Notes: a model not told the origin generated them from the letters alone. 64,000 nucleotides of DNA from JBBSEX01 sp038239345 (GCA_038239345.1 JBBSEX010000009.1:124001-188000); one strand, 5' to 3'; shown: positions 34,791 through 44,567, counted from the stretch's first letter. Program-made: numbers and translations.

Positions 34791-36518
34791 TTACTTGATC
34801 TCGGAAGCAGCGCCCAGTTCAATATGCTGCTTCTCTATCGTCTGCGCGGTTGCCCGATCCACGTCCGCCGCGGCCCTGCCTACATCGGCCTTCGCACGAA
34901 CTTCGCGAGACCTTGCGGCGATTAAATCCGTTTGCCGTTGCAAAACGAGAAATACCGAAGATGTTCCAGCCTGAAATTGCCGCCGCTCGCTTTCGTACTG
35001 CTCATCCGCCGTTTGGCTGGCTAACATCGCCGAATCAAGGCGAGCCTCGGCCGACGCCAGTGCCTGCAGCGAATTACGCACATCGGCTTCAATCGCCATC
35101 TCAATCTGCTCGCGAAGATATTGCAGGCGTTTTCCTTCGGCGGCTGACACCGCGCTTGCCGCGTGCGCTGTCCGGTTGCGCAACGGAATCGACATCTGCA
35201 CTCCAATCGAAGCCGTTGAGAAACCTCCCGATCGCAAGTTGTCCAGCGACTGCCCGTAGCCACCCACAAAAATTGGCGGCACCGTACCGCTACCCGTATT
35301 AATTGGCGGCACCGCCGGCAGACCCGATTGGGCCAGCAGTGTGTTTAACGAGTTGATAATTGCGGTCGTGCTGCCCGTAAATGGATTGGGCCCAGGCGGA
35401 ATAGGCCGGCCGGCCAACCCCTGCGTGGTCAGCGTCGCCACGGCATCGATTTGCGGGCGCGCCTGCTCACGAATTAATCGCAGATCCAGTCTATTGATGT
35501 CGATACTAATCGAACTTTGCGCGATCTCCGGCCGTTGCTTCACCGCCATCGCCACCGCGTCCGAGAGCACGGGCTTCGACGCATGTGTGTCCACTTCCGT
35601 CGTCGGAATTAACTCGGTTGACCAGATCGCATCATTCCGGTTCGGCGCCATTAGCGCTTTCAATGCGTTCTCCGCCCGCGTTAAATTTTCCAGAGCCGTA
35701 TAGACATTCTGCTGGAAGGTGGCGACTTGAGTCTGTGCCGCAACCACATCGATTCGCGCCAACAATCCCTGCGTCACTTGCCGGCGATTACTTTGGTCTT
35801 GTTGCTCCGCCAGACGTACGGCTTCAATCTGAACTCCGGCATTGCGGTAAGCGAAATCCAATTCCCAATACGCTTGTATCGCCTGGGTCGTGATTTCAAT
35901 TACCCGCTGGCGAAACTGCTGATCCGTCAGTTGAACGTTTTTTCGGGCCACCTGCAGGCGATGCCGGTTGTCGTCATACCGCAGACCGCGCCACAACGGC
36001 TGCGTCAGATTCAAATTCACCGAGGTCGGGAATTGCGGATTCAAAGTCACAAAAGTACTGTCGGTCGATTGCCGTGCCGAAGCGAAATCGAGTCTGTAGG
36101 AGCCCCCCAGCCAAGGCGACACACCACTCAGTTGCGGGTCAGCGTACAGTTCTTTTTGCGTGATTTTTCCATTTGCCGCGCCACCAATCAACGACGATAC
36201 CGGCGTCACGCTCTTCAGACGATGCGCGTTCAAGCCCACGCGCGGGTCGTAGTAACCTTGCGCCCCGGAAACGTTGAAAATAGCTTCCTGTCTCTCGATT
36301 CGCGAAACAGCCAGGTCTCGATCGTTATCCAACACCCGGCCAATCACCTCGGCCAGACTCAGACTGCTTTTGCCCATGACGCCGATACGAGCTGGAACTA
36401 CAAGAGGCCGGAACGGCGGTAAAGCTGGCCCGGCGGGCTCGTTCGCCACTATCAAGGCCGGCGCCTGCTGGGCACTCATCACCGCAGCGGATAATATTAG
36501 CCAGAGATACGCCTTCAT
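34791..36518 (-). CDS. TolC-family outer membrane efflux protein
   Basis: A 575-residue outer-membrane channel protein. ATG at 36518 overlaps the RND pump stop as ATGA and starts a signal peptide (MKAYLWLILSAAVMSAQQ); the longer frame upstream is not credible. It contains paired outer membrane efflux repeats, including SLAEVIGRVLDNDRDL, LARIDVVAAQTQVATFQQNVYTALENLTRAEN and, in the second half, YESERRQFQAGTSSVFLVLQRQTDLIAARSREV. Both repeats end with coiled-coil helices, as expected for the periplasmic tunnel. It completes the tripartite pump with the upstream adaptor and RND genes. Confidence 0.93.
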   Translation of the reverse strand: MKAYLWLILSAAVMSAQQAPALIVANEPAGPALPPFRPLVVPARIGVMGKSSLSLAEVIGRVLDNDRDLAVSRIERQEAIFNVSGAQGYYDPRVGLNAHRLKSVTPVSSLIGGAANGKITQKELYADPQLSGVSPWLGGSYRLDFASARQSTDSTFVTLNPQFPTSVNLNLTQPLWRGLRYDDNRHRLQVARKNVQLTDQQFRQRVIEITTQAIQAYWELDFAYRNAGVQIEAVRLAEQQDQSNRRQVTQGLLARIDVVAAQTQVATFQQNVYTALENLTRAENALKALMAPNRNDAIWSTELIPTTEVDTHASKPVLSDAVAMAVKQRPEIAQSSISIDINRLDLRLIREQARPQIDAVATLTTQGLAGRPIPPGPNPFTGSTTAIINSLNTLLAQSGLPAVPPINTGSGTVPPIFVGGYGQSLDNLRSGGFSTASIGVQMSIPLRNRTAHAASAVSAAEGKRLQYLREQIEMAIEADVRNSLQALASAEARLDSAMLASQTADEQYESERRQFQAGTSSVFLVLQRQTDLIAARSREVRAKADVGRAAADVDRATAQTIEKQHIELGAASEIK

Positions 36519-39500
36519 GCCCCGTCGCCGCCCTTCAGATGGGGAGCTAGCACCGGGGTTGATTTTCGCCCAGGCAAACGATCGCGCAACCGGACGAAGA
36601 AGCCCGGCACAGCGCGGAACGCCGGCCACTCCGTGAGGTCTTCAAACAGAGAATAAAATACCGGTACGGCGAGCAGTGTCAGCAGCAAACACAAACTCTG
36701 TCCGCCCACCACCAGGACGCCGATTGAGCGATTTGTCGCCGCGCCCGTACCGCTTGAAATCACCAGCGGCAGCATACCGGCGACCAACGCGATCGTCGTC
36801 ATTAGAATGGGTCGCAAACGGTCGCGATTGGCTTGCATGATCGCTTCATATCGCGGCAAGCCGGAAGCCCGCAGTCCGTTCGTATGGTCGATCTGTAAAA
36901 TCGCATTCTTCTTTACGATGCCGAACAACAGGAGCAGACCCAGGGCCGAGAAAATATTCACACTCTGATGGGCCAGCAGCAACGATAGAATCCCGAACGG
37001 CACCGCCAGCGGCAGCGTCAGCAGAATCGTTATGGGGTGGATGAACGATTCGAATTGCGCGGCCAGCACGATGTACATAAAGATGAACGTCAGGGCGAAC
37101 GCCAGAATGAAGTAATAACCCGCGCGCCCGAGTTCTTTTGACGTACCACTTAGGCCCGTGTGATAGTCCGGATCCATTCCGATTTCCTTCGCGGCCTTAT
37201 CCATCGCCGCGAGAATGTCCGATTGTGACGCGCCCGCAAGCACGTTACAAGTCAGCGTCACCTGCCGTTGGCGGCTGATGCGGTTCACCGACGACGGTCC
37301 GGTGCCAGGCTGGATGTGAACTACTTCGTCTAGACCTACCGATCCACGTTTGGAAGATGGAACCGTCATTTTGCTCAGTCCCGCCACCCCGCCGCGAAAT
37401 TCTTCGGCGGCACGAACCCGGACGTCGTATTGATCCTCGCCCGCGTTGAACGTAGAAGCCACCTGGCCCGCTACCAGCGTATTCAGCGCCTGCTCAATAT
37501 CCATTACCGATACGCCCAGGTCGGCCGCCCGGGCTCGATCGATGTCGATTCGAACTTCGGGCTTACCGCTGCGCAGGGTCGAGTCCGAATCGGCCACTCC
37601 GGGAATGTTTTTCATCTTCGCCAGCAATAGATCGGAGTACTTTGCCAGCTTCGACAATTCGGGGCCTTGAATGAAATATTGCACGTCGGCGTTGCTTTGA
37701 TTGCCACCCACGGAACTCACCACCTCCACTCCGATATGAATGTCACCCGGAAAATTCTTCAGCATCGTGCGCGTGCGTTGCATCAATGCCTGCTGTGACG
37801 CATCGCGCAGAGTGGTGTCTTTCAGTCTCACGAAAATGGACGCGTTATTAACCGAAGCATCCCCTCCGCCTCCCGCGCTCATCAGGGTATGGTCCACGCC
37901 AGGTAATTCGCGAATTTGTTGGGCGATGCGTTCGGCCACCTGTGTCGTGGCGGCGAGTGACGTTCCTTCCGGCGTTCGCACCAACACGTTGTACTGCGAT
38001 TGGTCGTCGGTTGGCAGGAAGTTTTTTCCAACCATCATGAAGAGCGGTACGATGCTCAGAATCGTCATCGCACTGAACGCCACCACCCACGCCCGATGCG
38101 CCATCGACCAGGTCAACATCGCCGTATAATAGCGATCGATCACCTTGAAGAATCTGGAATCCTTCGACGATTTCTCACCCTCCTCATGCTTCGGAGCTTT
38201 CACGAAGCGCGAGCACAGCATCGGCGTTAGCGTGAAGGAAACCAGTAGCGATACAGCGATGGCGAATGCCGAAGTGAATCCAAACGAACTCATGAAGCGG
38301 CCTACAATCCCCCCCATGAACCCAACCGGGAGGAACACAGCGAGAAGCGACATTGTTGTAGCCATCACAGCCAAGCCGATTTCCCGCGTCCCTTCCATTG
38401 CGGCTTGAAATGGCGACATGCCCTTCTCTTCGATGAACCGATAGATGTTTTCCAAGACGATAATGGCGTCGTCGATCACGATGCCTACCATTAGAGTCAG
38501 CGCCAGCATCGTAATTTGATTAAGCGTGAATCCCATCGCCGCCATTAACCCGAAGGTGGAAATGATCGACGTCGGAATCGCAATCGCCGCGATTAGCGTC
38601 GTGCGCCAATTTGCGAGGAATAGAAATATGATGATCGACGCGAAGATGCTGCCCTCCACCAGGTGCTGCTTAATCGAATCGACCGCCGCTTTGATAAACA
38701 CCGACTGATCGCCAAGAATCTGAGTGTGAATATCCTTGGGCAGTGCCTGTGAGATCTGCTGCAAACGCTGTCGGACTTCATCCGCGGTGGTTACGGTGTT
38801 CTCGCCGGATTGCTTGGCGACCACCAACGTCACGGCCGGCGTACCATCGAGTCGAGCCGAGGTGCGCGGCTCTTCGTAACTGTCTTCGGCGAATCCAATA
38901 TCGCCGACCTTTACTACGTATCCACCGCGATTGGCGATGGCGATCTGGTTAAACTTCGCCGCGTCGGTGACCTTGCCCGTCGTACGGATCGTAAACTCCT
39001 GCGCGCCCTGATTCAGGTTGCCGCCGGGTAACTCCAGATTCTGCGATTTGATCGCGTTAAACACATCGGTGACCGTCAGGTTGAAGGAGCGCAAGCGGTC
39101 CGGATCGACCACCACATGAATCTCACGGCGGGCACCGCCAACGATGGTGATCTGCCCCACCCCGCGGGAATTTTCCAGCTTCTGCTTGATCAGCTTGTCG
39201 GCAATCAACGTCACGTCGCGTAGTGACCGCGGCGCCGACACTACCACCCGCAAGATCGGCGTTGCGTCGGGATCGAACTTTTGCACAACGGGAGTCTTCG
39301 CGGTCTGCGGCAGGTCATTGACAATCAGATTTACCTTGTTCTGTACTTCCTGGGCAGCGACGTCGCCGTTCTTCGCCAGTTCAAACGTAATCACCACCAG
39401 TGCGTGGCCTTCTGAGGACACCGATCGCAATTCATCCACGCCGCTGATTGTGTTGACGGCATCTTCGATCTTTTTCGTAACTTCGGTTTCGATTTCTTCG

Positions 39501-39670
39501 GGGGATGCGCCGGGGTCTGTAACCATCACCTGTACGGTGGGCAAATCGACCTTCGGAAAGAGATCCACGCCAAGGCTGAAGTACGAAAATACACCGACTA
39601 CAACCAGCGCGAGAATCAACATCGTCGCGAATACCGGACGGCGGATACAAAGTTGAGCTAGAGCATGCAT
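36515..39670 (-). CDS. RND efflux pump inner-membrane transporter (HAE1 type)
   Basis: About 1051 residues, the usual size. The ATG at 39670 starts MHALAQLCIRRPVFATMLIL, a canonical RND N-terminus; the extra residues before it in the longer frame look like non-coding sequence. It has the proton-relay helix region (GIVIDDAIIVLENIYR with acidic pair) and AAxGFTLNQITMLALTLMVG, the docking-domain repeats and a C-terminal GIVKKNAILQIDHTNGLRASG. It exports hydrophobic compounds by proton antiport. It lies between the adaptor gene (10 nt upstream) and the TolC gene (4-nt overlap), forming one operon behind a TetR regulator. Confidence 0.96.
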   Translation of the reverse strand: MHALAQLCIRRPVFATMLILALVVVGVFSYFSLGVDLFPKVDLPTVQVMVTDPGASPEEIETEVTKKIEDAVNTISGVDELRSVSSEGHALVVITFELAKNGDVAAQEVQNKVNLIVNDLPQTAKTPVVQKFDPDATPILRVVVSAPRSLRDVTLIADKLIKQKLENSRGVGQITIVGGARREIHVVVDPDRLRSFNLTVTDVFNAIKSQNLELPGGNLNQGAQEFTIRTTGKVTDAAKFNQIAIANRGGYVVKVGDIGFAEDSYEEPRTSARLDGTPAVTLVVAKQSGENTVTTADEVRQRLQQISQALPKDIHTQILGDQSVFIKAAVDSIKQHLVEGSIFASIIIFLFLANWRTTLIAAIAIPTSIISTFGLMAAMGFTLNQITMLALTLMVGIVIDDAIIVLENIYRFIEEKGMSPFQAAMEGTREIGLAVMATTMSLLAVFLPVGFMGGIVGRFMSSFGFTSAFAIAVSLLVSFTLTPMLCSRFVKAPKHEEGEKSSKDSRFFKVIDRYYTAMLTWSMAHRAWVVAFSAMTILSIVPLFMMVGKNFLPTDDQSQYNVLVRTPEGTSLAATTQVAERIAQQIRELPGVDHTLMSAGGGGDASVNNASIFVRLKDTTLRDASQQALMQRTRTMLKNFPGDIHIGVEVVSSVGGNQSNADVQYFIQGPELSKLAKYSDLLLAKMKNIPGVADSDSTLRSGKPEVRIDIDRARAADLGVSVMDIEQALNTLVAGQVASTFNAGEDQYDVRVRAAEEFRGGVAGLSKMTVPSSKRGSVGLDEVVHIQPGTGPSSVNRISRQRQVTLTCNVLAGASQSDILAAMDKAAKEIGMDPDYHTGLSGTSKELGRAGYYFILAFALTFIFMYIVLAAQFESFIHPITILLTLPLAVPFGILSLLLAHQSVNIFSALGLLLLFGIVKKNAILQIDHTNGLRASGLPRYEAIMQANRDRLRPILMTTIALVAGMLPLVISSGTGAATNRSIGVLVVGGQSLCLLLTLLAVPVFYSLFEDLTEWPAFRAVPGFFVRLRDRLPGRKSTPVLAPHLKGGDGA

Positions 39671-39680
39671 GTTTGAATCC

Positions 39681-40967
39681 TTAGCGGATGGAACCCGCCG
39701 CGGCGCGCACGGGCGCTCCGTCATAAAGTTGATTCTGATTGTTCATGGCAACGGTTTCGCCGCCCGCCAAGCCGGAGAGGATGCGCACGTTTTCGCCATC
39801 GATATCGCCCGTCAGCACCACATGAAGGCGCGATTGTCCGTTCTGAATTACGAAGACCTGGTTCGAATCGGTCGTTTTATCCCGCACAACCGCGCCTCTG
39901 GGAACGAACACGCCATTCTCACCGCCGGGGAGCAACACGCGAGCCGTGGCGAACATTCCCGGCCGCAGTTGGGTATCGCTGTTGGCAAAGCGCGCCTCCA
40001 GAATGAACACCCGCGAACTGGGATCAACAGAGGGGTTGATGGCCGATACTTTGCCAGTGAAGTCGCGATCGGGGTACGCCGAAACCCGCGCCAAAACGTT
40101 CATTCCGATTTGGGCTTTCGACGCCCTCTGTTCCGGAGTCTGCAATTGCAACTTTAAGGTGCTAATCCGAACCACGGTGGCGATTTTCGCGGTCAGCGCC
40201 ACATACATGCCGGCTGCCACGGGCCGGGCGGTGATATACCCGTCGAACGGGGCGCGGATGGTGGTGTCGCTTAGACCCTTTTCCGCTTGGGCCACTTGGG
40301 CCTTCACCGCGTCCAGCGAACCCTGCGACGACGAGATTACCTGATAGCTTTGCTTCGCCACATTCAACGCCCCCTGATATTGTTGGCGGGCGGCGTTGGC
40401 CTGGGCTTCGGCTGTCTCCTGCTGGGTACGCGCTTTCTCAAAGGCGCTGCGCGAAACATCGCCGGTGGCAACCAGGTTGGCGTAGCGCTGCGAATCGGCG
40501 GCCGCAAGTTTAGCTTGTGCCTGGGCGGATTCGTAATTCGCCTTCGCCCCCGCAACCTCGGGAACCTGATTGGGGTCGAATTGATCGCCTGTTAACCCGA
40601 TGCGCGCCTGCGCCTGCTTCACCGCCCCGGCCGCCTCCGCTAACTGCGCCTTCGTCTGTTGCAGCTTCAACTCAGCGTCGCGATGGTCCAGCTCGCAGAT
40701 CACTTGCCCCTGTTTGACGAACGCTCCGACATCCACCGGAGTCGAAATCACACGTCCCGCTACCAGCGGCGCTATGTCGGAACTTTCGTCGGCGACAAAG
40801 CTACCGGTTTCTGAGAACGCGGCCGCAACCTGTCGAGTGACGGATTTCGCCGTTGTGACCGGCACCGGTTGCGCCGCCGAGGCCTCCGCCGTTTGCGCCA
40901 CTTTCTTTCCACAGCCAACGGCTAGCACCGCCGCGGCGCCAATTATTAAGACCGTGCTCAGTTTCAT
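39681..40967 (-). CDS. RND efflux periplasmic adaptor (membrane fusion protein, lipoprotein)
   Basis: A 428-residue adaptor. The N-terminus ends in the lipobox LAVGC (Cys19), so it is a lipoprotein anchored in the inner membrane. Next come the lipoyl-type half motif VDVGAFVKQGQVICELDHRDAELKLQQTKA, a long coiled coil (about 90-210, with KANYESAQAQAKLAAADS and KARTQQETAEAQANAARQQY), the second half STTIRAPFDGYITARPVA-like (SDTTIRAPFDGYITARPVAAG), and the barrel with SRVFILEARFANSD. Its start overlaps the TetR gene's stop by 4 nt. It links the RND pump to the TolC channel. Confidence 0.94.
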   Translation of the reverse strand: MKLSTVLIIGAAAVLAVGCGKKVAQTAEASAAQPVPVTTAKSVTRQVAAAFSETGSFVADESSDIAPLVAGRVISTPVDVGAFVKQGQVICELDHRDAELKLQQTKAQLAEAAGAVKQAQARIGLTGDQFDPNQVPEVAGAKANYESAQAQAKLAAADSQRYANLVATGDVSRSAFEKARTQQETAEAQANAARQQYQGALNVAKQSYQVISSSQGSLDAVKAQVAQAEKGLSDTTIRAPFDGYITARPVAAGMYVALTAKIATVVRISTLKLQLQTPEQRASKAQIGMNVLARVSAYPDRDFTGKVSAINPSVDPSSRVFILEARFANSDTQLRPGMFATARVLLPGGENGVFVPRGAVVRDKTTDSNQVFVIQNGQSRLHVVLTGDIDGENVRILSGLAGGETVAMNNQNQLYDGAPVRAAAGSIR

Positions 40968-41611
40968 TTCTTATCCATCAGAATTCCATCTATTGCGATC
41001 TGTGTAAAAAGTTTTATCGCTTCTTCGTCGGTCATATCAGGTTCAATTACACCGTGAATATAGCGGCATAATGCGAATTGTTGGGCGGTGCTAACGACGG
41101 CGAAGAGAATGCTGGCGGGCGGCGCCTTTCGAATCGCTCCCGCCCGCTGCCGGCGCGCAATGTAGGAGCAAAGTTTCTCCAGGACCCCGGCGATGATTCT
41201 CTGCCTGTAAAGCAGCGCGATCTCATTGCCCTCCAGGGCGGCGAACAACATCAGGCGCTCGAATTTCGGGTCCGTCCGGTGAACGTCGATGATCGTTTTG
41301 ATCAGGTGCCGGAAGAAGCCGGCATCGTCGTCGCGAGCTAAAAACTCTTGAGTCTCGGCAATCCACCGTGTGCGATCCAGTGAATCGCGCTGGTCGATAA
41401 TGGCCGAATATAATTGTTGCTTTGTTTCGAAATGGCGAAATATCACGGGCTCGGTCACGCCGGCTGATTCGGCTATTTCCTTGGTAGTGGTGCCATTGAA
41501 CCCCTTGCGAGAGAACAAGTCGATAGCCACCGAAAGGAGTTGCTTTCTGCGATCCTCGCCAGACATGCGAAGGTGCTGTGTCGGCAACGCTTTTTCATGT
41601 TGAGTCCGCAC
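40964..41611 (-). CDS. TetR-family repressor of the efflux operon
   Basis: A 215-residue regulator. The helix-turn-helix is residues about 26-62: AIDLFSRKGFNGTTTKEIAE followed by SAGVTEPVIFRHFETKQQLY. The rest is the ligand-binding helical bundle. The start used is GTG at 41611; ATG at 41566 (MSGEDRRKQLL) is an alternative that fits the family better. It heads a TetR-adaptor-pump-TolC operon, and a 14-bp perfect palindrome, its likely operator, lies 14 nt upstream. Autorepression of the operon, relieved by a pump substrate, is the expected logic. Confidence 0.93.
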   Translation of the reverse strand: MRTQHEKALPTQHLRMSGEDRRKQLLSVAIDLFSRKGFNGTTTKEIAESAGVTEPVIFRHFETKQQLYSAIIDQRDSLDRTRWIAETQEFLARDDDAGFFRHLIKTIIDVHRTDPKFERLMLFAALEGNEIALLYRQRIIAGVLEKLCSYIARRQRAGAIRKAPPASILFAVVSTAQQFALCRYIHGVIEPDMTDEEAIKLFTQIAIDGILMDKK

Positions 41612-41624
41612 CTAGCCCATTGTA

Positions 41625-41638
41625 AGTAAGTACTTACT
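41625..41638. promoter_or_regulatory. palindromic operator upstream of the TetR-efflux operon
   Basis: AGTAAGTACTTACT is a perfect 14-bp palindrome 14 nt before the GTG start of the TetR gene. Its inner TAAGTACTTA is symmetric and the flanks (TAAGT ... ACTAACTAG) extend the A/T-rich dyad. TetR repressors of this efflux type bind such sites over their own promoter. Function is inferred. Confidence 0.75.
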
Positions 41639-41733
41639 AACTAGTCAAGTGACAAGATTGCGGAGTGTTCTACGCCATACCAAATAGAATGGGAAAATGG
41701 ACTGCGATATGGCGCCATCTGCGGGGAAGTTCG

Positions 41734-42072
41734 ATGGCTCTTGAACTAGAAGTATGCGGGCCTCGGAGCGTACTGGGAAAGGGCGCCGTTGTAACCCTCA
41801 ATGGCCGACGACCTATAGCCGACTCGCGCGGAACCAGAGAGTCGATGGGGTTTGTAGTGGTCCGCGCAAGATTCCGCGCGCAACGTCTTGGGACAGAAGT
41901 TTTACTGTTAGAGACACCAGCGACGATCGCATCGTTCCAATTGAATTTGGGGGATAAAGGCTTAGCAGTCCAGGAATGGTCGGAGTGGATTTGTTCGACT
42001 GATCCGCTGCATCGAATGAGCGTGAAATATCGACTCCGGTTAAAAAGCGATCGTCCCACGCTGGACAACTGA
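41734..42072 (+). CDS. hypothetical protein, unknown
   Basis: A 112-residue frame from ATG 41734, with GGGGAAG about 6 nt upstream. It has alternating hydrophobic strands (ELEVCGPRSVLGKGAVVTL, MGFVVVRARFRAQRLGTEVLLL, MSVKYRLRLK) that could form a small beta-barrel, but I recognise no family. It is divergent from the efflux operon and convergent with the metallothionein gene, 33 nt away. The opposite strand also carries an open frame, so coding is only moderately likely. Confidence 0.4.
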   Translation: MALELEVCGPRSVLGKGAVVTLNGRRPIADSRGTRESMGFVVVRARFRAQRLGTEVLLLETPATIASFQLNLGDKGLAVQEWSEWICSTDPLHRMSVKYRLRLKSDRPTLDN

Positions 42073-42104
42073 CGATCGCCTTCCCGAACTAACCCGCACC
42101 ACGC

Positions 42105-42266
42105 TTAAGCGTTGTGCGTCATCTCTTCGGCGCAACCGGGATGTCCACAGTTGCACGACAACTCAACGGTGTCGCCGGCATCGTGGCAATAGGGACTGCA
42201 AAACGACTCGCCATCCGCCGGAATGCAATTACACGCCGGATGGGCACACTTAGAGTTTTCAGCCAT
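42105..42266 (-). CDS. bacterial metallothionein
   Basis: A 53-residue protein read from ATG 42266 to TAA 42105-42107, with GAGGAG (42275-42280) 8 nt before the start. It has eight cysteines (7, 12, 14, 23, 27, 38, 40, 45) and three histidines (9, 28, 42) in the bacterial metallothionein arrangement: CAHPACNC, then SFCSPYCHDAG and LSCNCGHPGC. Such proteins bind zinc, cadmium or copper ions in a small cluster in the cytoplasm. It is the last gene of a likely transcript from the alcohol dehydrogenase through the SDR, 46 nt after the SDR stop. It has one cysteine fewer than SmtA. Confidence 0.88.
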   Translation of the reverse strand: MAENSKCAHPACNCIPADGESFCSPYCHDAGDTVELSCNCGHPGCAEEMTHNA

Positions 42267-42312
42267 GGTTCAATCTCCTCACCTAGAAAGACGCCACGAG
42301 GCTACAGTTGTT

Positions 42313-43371
42313 TCACGCCGTCTCGTTCAGTTCATGAGCGGCTTTCCGGCCTAAAGCCGTGAAGGTTTGAAACAGCTTTCCAAACCGCGAATTCAGGGCC
42401 CCACCCTCGAACGCCACGTGAGAATTTTTCGACTCGGGCAGTAGATATTGGTTCACAGTCGCCATTATCCGCCGCGTCGTCTCCGGTAACATCCCTTGAA
42501 TACGCAACAGCATCTTCGCCGGGAACGAGATCGTACAGGTATAATGTCCTTTTTCAATCGACTTGCGAATCTCCTTGGCCGCGTAGGCGGCGGCGACCGA
42601 GAATCCCGGCAGATTGGCGGCAAGGCCAAACCAAGTGAATTCATCTTCAGCCGCGCCTTTGAATTGCGCCTTTAGATAAGAGCCGGTCCGCATCAAGCCC
42701 GGCGAAACCGTCAAGACGCGAATTCCGTCGGCATTCAGTTCCGCGCCCATGCCTTCCGAGAAGGCCACCAGCGCAAACTTCGCGCAGCAGTACGGCAGGA
42801 GGCGGGGAACACTGACACGCCCGCCGATAGACGAAATGTTCACGATATGCCCCGAGCCCTGCCGCCGCATGTGGGGCAACGCCTCGAGAGTCATATCCAC
42901 CGGACCCCAGAACATCGTGTCCATGGACGATTCAAAGTCCCCTCGTTCCAAACTATCCAGCGGTGCGACCTTTATCTCGCCGGCATTATTGACTAAGATG
43001 TCGATCCGTCCGAACCGGCGAATCACCGCCTGTATCAGATCGGCTATATCGGCCTTATCGGTGACATCCGCAGTGAACCCCTCGACAGCTCTGCAGATCG
43101 CCGCTAGTTTGTGGCGGGCGCGTTCCACTTCATCGGCATCTCGCGCGCAGATAGCGATATGGCAGCCGGCCCGCGCAAATTCCTCGGCCAGCGCGAGTCC
43201 TAATCCACGCGATCCCCCGGTGATCAGTACCGTCTTTCCATGCAGTCCCAAACCGGGTTTGGACAACAACTTGGCTACCTTCTTGATGCCGTAGTAACCC
43301 GCCGCCGAGCATCCGATACCAATTACAACGGGGGTTGTGAGAAGAGCTTTATATTGCCACTTCATGGTCAC
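42313..43371 (-). CDS. short-chain dehydrogenase/reductase with N-terminal membrane anchor
   Basis: A 352-residue SDR. Residues 8-28 are hydrophobic (TPVVIGIGCSAAGYYGI) and may anchor it to the membrane. The Rossmann motif TGGSRGLGLA starts near 50, NNAG near 128, and the catalytic set is Ser in VNISSIGGRV and Tyr-x-x-x-Lys in YCCAK near 190. The 100-residue C-terminal extension is beyond the classical SDR core. It follows the zinc alcohol dehydrogenase by 21 nt and precedes the metallothionein gene. SDR-alcohol dehydrogenase-SRPBCC clusters recur in bacteria, but their substrate is not established. Confidence 0.9.
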   Translation of the reverse strand: MTMKWQYKALLTTPVVIGIGCSAAGYYGIKKVAKLLSKPGLGLHGKTVLITGGSRGLGLALAEEFARAGCHIAICARDADEVERARHKLAAICRAVEGFTADVTDKADIADLIQAVIRRFGRIDILVNNAGEIKVAPLDSLERGDFESSMDTMFWGPVDMTLEALPHMRRQGSGHIVNISSIGGRVSVPRLLPYCCAKFALVAFSEGMGAELNADGIRVLTVSPGLMRTGSYLKAQFKGAAEDEFTWFGLAANLPGFSVAAAYAAKEIRKSIEKGHYTCTISFPAKMLLRIQGMLPETTRRIMATVNQYLLPESKNSHVAFEGGALNSRFGKLFQTFTALGRKAAHELNETA

Positions 43372-43392
43372 CTCATAGGGCCGCCGGGAGAG

Positions 43393-44565
43393 TTAGGTTC
43401 CAGGCTTCATCACTACTTTAGTGCAATGGTCCTGCTTATCGCGAAATGTTTTGTATGCTTCCGGGGCTTGGTCTAAAGATAGGCGATGCGAGATTACGAA
43501 GGAAGGATCGATCTCTCTATTCTGGACACGCTTCAGGAGTGGTTCCAAATAGCGATGGACGTGTGTCTGACCCATGCGAAACGTTAAGCCTTTAGCAAAG
43601 GCCGCGCCCATATTCAGCTTGTCGATAAAGCCGCCGTAAACACCTGGAATCGAGACTACCCCGCCTTTACGGCACGCTTGAATCGCCTGCCGCAGGGCGT
43701 TCGGGCGATCGGTCTCCAAACGCATTGTAAATTTCAGGCGGTCATAGGCGCCGGCCAGACCTGTTCCATGGGCCTCAATGCCGACCGCGTCGATGCACGA
43801 ATCCGGTCCTCTGCCGCCGGTAAGTTCCTTGAGCTTTTCCACGACGTCGTCGGTGGTATCCAGATTCAGAGTTTCGGCCCCGCCGCTTTCGGCCATCAGA
43901 AGACGCTCCGGCACTAAATCGATGGCGATCACCCGCTCCGCCCCCAGCAGAAAAGCGCTGCGAATAGCGAACTGCCCCACAGGACCGCAACCCCAAATCG
44001 CCACAACATCGCCCTTCTCAATGTCGCAATTCTCGGCAGCCATATAGCCTGTCGGGAAGATGTCGGATAGAAACAGAACCTGTTCGTCAGTCAGTTCTTC
44101 GGGAACCTTGATAGGCCCGACATCGGAATAAGGAACACGCACATATTCCGCTTGTCCGCCTGCAAAACCGCCATACATATGCGAGTATCCGAACAAACCA
44201 GATCCCGAGAATCCATAGGCTGCTTCGGCGATGGCGGCATTCGGATTCGAGTTATCGCACAGCGAAGTCAGCGTATTTTCGCAGAACCAACAGCGCCCGC
44301 ACGCGATAGTAAACGGAACCACGACGCGGTCGCCTTTCTTGAGACCGTTCTCATGTCCCACTTCCACTACCTCACCCATGAACTCATGACCGAGAATATC
44401 GCCCTTCTGCATCGACGGAATGAACCCGCCATATAAGTGAAGGTCCGATCCGCAGATAGCCGTGGAGGTTACGCGGATGATGGCGTCGCGCGGGTTCTGG
44501 ATCTTCGGATCTGGCACGTTCTCTACCCGGACGTCTTCGGTACCGTACCAGCAAACTGCTTTCAT
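43393..44565 (-). CDS. zinc-dependent alcohol dehydrogenase (formaldehyde dehydrogenase-like)
   Basis: A 390-residue medium-chain dehydrogenase. It starts MKAVCWYGTEDVRVENVPDP and contains the catalytic zinc ligands in STAICGSDLHLYGG (Cys38) and GDILGHEFMGEV (His/Glu), a structural zinc set in CGRCWFCENTLTSLCDN, and the NAD motif WGCGPVGQFAIRSA. It is the glutathione-independent formaldehyde-dehydrogenase-like group, by pattern. It heads the FDH-SDR-metallothionein transcript and is divergent from the SRPBCC gene. An aldehyde-detoxifying role is inferred. Confidence 0.92.
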   Translation of the reverse strand: MKAVCWYGTEDVRVENVPDPKIQNPRDAIIRVTSTAICGSDLHLYGGFIPSMQKGDILGHEFMGEVVEVGHENGLKKGDRVVVPFTIACGRCWFCENTLTSLCDNSNPNAAIAEAAYGFSGSGLFGYSHMYGGFAGGQAEYVRVPYSDVGPIKVPEELTDEQVLFLSDIFPTGYMAAENCDIEKGDVVAIWGCGPVGQFAIRSAFLLGAERVIAIDLVPERLLMAESGGAETLNLDTTDDVVEKLKELTGGRGPDSCIDAVGIEAHGTGLAGAYDRLKFTMRLETDRPNALRQAIQACRKGGVVSIPGVYGGFIDKLNMGAAFAKGLTFRMGQTHVHRYLEPLLKRVQNREIDPSFVISHRLSLDQAPEAYKTFRDKQDHCTKVVMKPGT

Positions 44566-44567
44566 AA

